Below are positions 60,905-64,000 of a stretch of 64,000 nucleotides of DNA, piece after piece. Source of the DNA: Mycobacterium persicum (GTDB lineage Bacteria; Actinomycetota; Actinomycetes; Mycobacteriales; Mycobacteriaceae); the NCBI RefSeq assembly GCF_002086675.1, contig NZ_MVIF01000001.1, positions 62,001-126,000 of the forward strand. The letters run 5' to 3'. The translations under genes and the position numbers were made by a program. Every line of letters starts with the position of its first letter. Position 1 is the first letter of the stretch. The notes beneath the pieces were generated by a model. It did no database searches, was not told where the DNA came from, and saw only the letters and a program-made list of their open reading frames with translations.

Positions 60905-61453
60905 TCACCGGACGTTTCGGCCCAGGAATGCGGCCAGCTGATCAGCGGGCGCGCGCTCCACTGAACATGGCTGCTCCTCGGCGAAGGGCTTGCCCGGTCC
61001 CCGGAACTGCGGCCCCACGAACACCCGTACGGCGGCGAGCTGTTCGGTCGCCAATTCAGGGTCAAGATCGGTGGGTTGGCCGGTGGCGGCCGCCAGATCC
61101 CACGCGTGGGTCAGCACATCGCTGGTGCGGATCCCGACGAAGACCTGGCCGGGCAGCTCACCGAACGGCAGTTTGAAGGTGGTGGACATCCCGTCCGGCG
61201 CGGCGAAGACCTCGTGGGCGGCGGCGGCCGCGGTCCGATGGGCCGCCAGGATGTCGTCGGGCCGTGCGGGCGGCTCAACCGGGTGTTGCGCCCATTGCCC
61301 GACGTGCTCGTTGCCGCTGATGACGTGCTCGATGAGATCCCGAACTGTCCACTCCGAGCACGGCGTTGGAGCGCTGTGCTGATCGGCACTGACGTTGGCG
61401 AGGACGCCGGCGAACGCCTCCTGAGCGCGCTGGTGAGCAACTAATGGGTCCAC
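60905..61453 (-). CDS. DinB/mycothiol-dependent-isomerase-like protein (Rv0738-like)
   Basis: 182 aa with the TPCSEWTVRDLIEHVISGNEHVG opening of the TIGR03086/MDMPI-N four-helix family, which contains metal-binding mycothiol-linked enzymes. The later segment GIRTSDVLTHAWDLAAATG supplies the conserved His. GTG at 61453; an open frame further upstream overlaps the MarR gene. It follows that gene by 31 bp. This matches the Rv0737-Rv0738 pair of H37Rv as I recall it. Substrate unknown. Confidence 0.82.
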   Translation of the reverse strand: MDPLVAHQRAQEAFAGVLANVSADQHSAPTPCSEWTVRDLIEHVISGNEHVGQWAQHPVEPPARPDDILAAHRTAAAAAHEVFAAPDGMSTTFKLPFGELPGQVFVGIRTSDVLTHAWDLAAATGQPTDLDPELATEQLAAVRVFVGPQFRGPGKPFAEEQPCSVERAPADQLAAFLGRNVR

Positions 61454-61484
61454 TGGGCTGCCTTTCTCTCGTTGCCAAACGGTG

Positions 61485-61997
61485 TCAGACGCTGAAGTCT
61501 CCGGCGTTGCGCCGCAACGTTTCAATGGCGGACACCAGCGCCTCCGACTCGCCGGCATCCATTCCGATGTCGGCGAATACCTGCTCGTTGAGGGTCAAGG
61601 TGGCGTCCTCGACAGTGGCCCGCCCCAAGTCGGTGATCTGCACCAGCGTGGTCCGCCCGTCGGTAGGGTGCGGCGCCCGTTGCACCAGCCCGTCGGCTTC
61701 CAGCCGACGGATCGCGTGCGTGACGCTGGTGACATGAACCTGAAGGCGGTCGGAGGCCTTGGTGATCGGCAACGCTCCGGTACGGCTGAACGCCAATAAC
61801 CGCAGCAGCTCGAAACGCGAGAAACTCAGATCGTAGGGGCGCAGTGCGGTCTCGACGCGGGCCAGCAGGATCTGGTGCGCACGCATCACCGATGTCACCG
61901 CGACCATGCCCTGCGCCACGTCGCTCCACCCGGCTTTCTCCCAGTTGGCCCGGGCCACCGCGATGGGGTCAGGTCTGTCCGGTCGTGATGCAGCCAC
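61485..61997 (-). CDS. MarR-family transcriptional regulator (Rv0737-like)
   Basis: 170-aa winged-helix regulator. N-terminal dimerisation helices, then the DNA-binding domain (LSFSRFELLRLLAF, recognition helix TKASDRLQVHVTSVTHAIRRLE, wing HPTDGRTTLVQITDLG). ATG at 61997. Probably controls itself and the downstream DinB-like gene, as MarR proteins usually do; the ligand is unknown. Confidence 0.88.
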   Translation of the reverse strand: MAASRPDRPDPIAVARANWEKAGWSDVAQGMVAVTSVMRAHQILLARVETALRPYDLSFSRFELLRLLAFSRTGALPITKASDRLQVHVTSVTHAIRRLEADGLVQRAPHPTDGRTTLVQITDLGRATVEDATLTLNEQVFADIGMDAGESEALVSAIETLRRNAGDFSV

Positions 61998-62044
61998 GCC
62001 TTTTCTTACCGCACCGGCGGGGCCATCGGGTCAACACCCGGGAT

Positions 62045-63052
62045 TCATGCCGCAGATTTTCCCACCGCGGCCAACACCGCCAGAGTCGACGCCCGACTGC
62101 CCACGGTTATTCGGGCACCGCCGTCCGGGTACAGCCGCACCTGCAGGCCCGCCCGGACGAACACGTCATGCCACAATCGACCCCTCGACGGCAGGTACAT
62201 GAAGTTCGCGTGCGCATCGGTGGTGGCTATTCCCATGGCGCTCAATTGCCGCCGTAGGTAACGCCGTTCGGCCGTAATCAGCCGAACCCGGTGCAGCAAC
62301 TGGTCTTCGGCTTCGTAGGAGGCCGCCACCGCAAGTATGCCGGTGCCGGCTATGCCGAACGGAAGCTGCTGGGCCCACAACGCCGCGGCCAATTCCGCTG
62401 CGGCCAGGCCGTAGCCGATCCGCAGCCCCGCCAGCCCATAGGCCTTGGAAAAGGTCCGCACCACCAGCACATTGGGGAAACGAGCAAGCAACGCCGAAGC
62501 GTCGATTCGATGCTCGGGCGCGGCGAATTCGATGTACGCCTCGTCGAGCAGCACCACGGTGTCCGGGGGCACCCGGCTCAGGAACCGCACCACCGCCGGC
62601 ACCGGCTCCAGCGTGCCGGTCGGATTGTGCGGCCGGCACAGCACCACCACTCGGGCCTGGGCGGCGGCGGCGGCCAGCGCCCCCAGATCGTGATGGCCGT
62701 AGTCGTCGAGAGGGACGGTCACCACCGTCAATCCCGCCAGCTGTGCGACGATCGGATATCCGTCGAAGGTCGGCGCCGCCATCACAATCGCATCCCCGGG
62801 AACTGTCACCGCCCGTAGGGCCTGCATCACCACGCCGGTCGCGCCCGCTCCCAGCACCACCCGGTCGGCGCGCATGCCGATATGGCCGGCGATCACGTCG
62901 CGCAGCCGTTCCGGCATGAACTCCGGATACCGGTTCACCGCGTCGATCGAGCGAATCAGCGCCGAGCGCACCGCAGGCAGCGGTGGGAACGGGTTCTCAT
63001 TGAGCGCCAACGCACCAGGGTCGATGGCGTTGGGGCTGATGACGTTGAGCAT
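62045..63052 (-). CDS. HisC-like PLP aminotransferase
   Basis: 335-aa class I/II aminotransferase of the histidinol-phosphate/aromatic type: LNENPFPPLP at the start, RPHNPTGT, LLDEAYIEF, and the PLP lysine in RTFSKAYGLAGLRIGYG. The ATG at 63052 shares a base with the stop of the KAS III-like gene (TGATG), so translation is coupled. The pathway is therefore not histidine synthesis but one linked to the KAS III-like enzyme; substrate unknown. Confidence 0.85.
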   Translation of the reverse strand: MLNVISPNAIDPGALALNENPFPPLPAVRSALIRSIDAVNRYPEFMPERLRDVIAGHIGMRADRVVLGAGATGVVMQALRAVTVPGDAIVMAAPTFDGYPIVAQLAGLTVVTVPLDDYGHHDLGALAAAAAQARVVVLCRPHNPTGTLEPVPAVVRFLSRVPPDTVVLLDEAYIEFAAPEHRIDASALLARFPNVLVVRTFSKAYGLAGLRIGYGLAAAELAAALWAQQLPFGIAGTGILAVAASYEAEDQLLHRVRLITAERRYLRRQLSAMGIATTDAHANFMYLPSRGRLWHDVFVRAGLQVRLYPDGGARITVGSRASTLAVLAAVGKSAA

Positions 63053-64000
63053 CAGGGCCGCCCGCCCCAGCGCACCGCCGCGGCCCCGGCGAAGTCGCCG
63101 GCGTGCGCAAACCCTGCCATCATGACCGTGTCGCCGGTCGCCACCCGCCCGGTCGAGATGGCCCGATCCAGATTGACCGGAATCCCCGCGCCGAACAGGT
63201 TTCCGCATGCGTCAAAGGTGTCCAGGTGCCGTTCGGCGGGCAGTTCGAGTGCTTCTCGCCAGTTGCGCAGAAACACCCGGTTGGGCTGGTTGGTGACCAG
63301 CAGGTCAATGTCCTTGGACGGCAGTCCAATCCGATCACAGACCGCCAGCGCCACTTCCGGGACCTGCCGGTTGCCGCGGGCCAGCACCTTGGTGATCTTG
63401 CTTTCGGTGAAACCGATGCACAGCTCGCCGGTACCGGGCTGCCACCACTTGCGCGGCGGGTCCGGGGCAAGCGTCATCTCGCCGGCGTATTCGCCATAGG
63501 TGCGGCAATCGATGCCGAGAACGGGCGACCGGTCAGACAGCGTGACCAGGCCCACCGCGGCCCCGTCGCCGGGCACTGCCGCTTGCGCCTTGCGACGGAC
63601 TCCGGGTTGATCGAACACCTGGCCGGCCGAATTCTGCGCGACGGCGATCAACGCCGTGCGCCCCGCGCCCGAGGCCAGCAGTTGGCGAGCCACGTTGAGC
63701 GCCAACACGAATACCGCGCACCCGCCGTTGTGCAAGTCCAGCACCCACGAGGGCCGCATGCCCAGGCGGTGAGCGATCCCGCCACCGGCGCCGTAGAACG
63801 GCACATCCGGTGCCTGAGTATGGGTGATCAGCACGTCGACGGCGTCGATCGCCTCCTCACCGTGGCGTTCGATCAACCCTCGTGTGGCACGCTCCACCAT
63901 GTCGACGGCGGTCTCGTCCGGGTCGACGTGATGGCGAAACGCCGGCGCACGGAACATCAGACTGTCACGCAGATCGTCGGATTCGGCGAATTGTGCGTAG
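63052..64000 (-). CDS. KAS III-like (thiolase-fold) enzyme, N-terminus outside window
   Basis: At least 315 residues; the frame continues past the window edge (YAQFAESDDLRDSL before the first internal Met at 63957). The thiolase fold is clear: LHNGGCAVFVLAL gives the active-site Cys, and DACGNLFGAGIP gives the Asn of the KAS III set. The usual HQxN histidine is TNQPN here, so the His is missing. This suggests chemistry other than ordinary fatty-acid initiation. Coupled to a PLP aminotransferase downstream. Confidence 0.8.
   Translation of the reverse strand, partial: YAQFAESDDLRDSLMFRAPAFRHHVDPDETAVDMVERATRGLIERHGEEAIDAVDVLITHTQAPDVPFYGAGGGIAHRLGMRPSWVLDLHNGGCAVFVLALNVARQLLASGAGRTALIAVAQNSAGQVFDQPGVRRKAQAAVPGDGAAVGLVTLSDRSPVLGIDCRTYGEYAGEMTLAPDPPRKWWQPGTGELCIGFTESKITKVLARGNRQVPEVALAVCDRIGLPSKDIDLLVTNQPNRVFLRNWREALELPAERHLDTFDACGNLFGAGIPVNLDRAISTGRVATGDTVMMAGFAHAGDFAGAAAVRWGGRP

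Overview
The window is a stretch of Mycobacterium chromosome, most likely from a slow grower. GC is high and GTG/TTG starts are frequent. There is a complete ESX-4 type VII secretion locus, three PPE genes, two cutinases, an LpqH-type lipoprotein and a GroEL1 with a histidine-rich tail. Gene order from about 1.9 to 32.9 kb follows the M. tuberculosis Rv3417c-Rv3452 block, and 40.8-48.3 kb follows Rv3455c-Rv3465. H37Rv correspondences are recalled, not searched. I cannot name the species from sequence alone.

Layout. (1) 0-1.9 kb: a cut-off unknown gene and a membrane HAMP-type adenylate cyclase. (2) 1.9-12.9 kb, all minus strand: groES-groEL1 under a CIRCE operator, then tsaE-tsaB-rimI-tsaD with a hydrolase and alr, then gadB, nnrD and a rhomboid-like membrane protein. 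(3) 12.9-21.4 kb: glmS and glmM (amino-sugar supply for peptidoglycan), two Ala-rich proteins resembling secretion-linked proteins, an F420-type oxidoreductase, and rpsI-rplM. (4) 21.6-33 kb: ESX-4 (esxT, esxU, an accessory protein, eccC4, eccD4, mycP4, eccB4) followed by cut3 and cut4. (5) 33.2-40.9 kb: an accessory insertion with an NCS1 permease carrying a Cys/His tail, a small secreted protein, a 1.2 kb AT-rich stretch without confident genes, two PPE genes each preceded by an overlapping mini-ORF, and an amino-acid permease. (6) 40.9-45.5 kb: truA-rplQ-rpoA-rpsD-rpsK-rpsM-rpmJ-infA, the end of the ribosomal protein cluster. (7) 45.7-48.3 kb: an F420-type oxidoreductase and rmlB-rmlC for dTDP-rhamnose. 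(8) 48.4-57 kb: a variable region with an LpqH paralogue, an internally deleted acyltransferase, a membrane-protein gene with an 8-bp tandem repeat at its 5' end, an FtsX-type ABC transporter, a short PPE, and a three-gene operon (FAD monooxygenase, DUF4389 protein, methyltransferase). (9) 57.3-60.9 kb: mmsA-fadE9-mmsB, distal valine catabolism. (10) 60.9-64 kb: a MarR regulator with a DinB/mycothiol-type protein, then a HisC-like aminotransferase overlapping a KAS III-like enzyme that runs off the window.

Most of the window is conserved housekeeping sequence. The less familiar parts are the 33-41 kb island, the 48-57 kb variable region, and the KAS III/aminotransferase pair at the right edge. 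No tRNA, rRNA, CRISPR array, insertion sequence or prophage was recognised.
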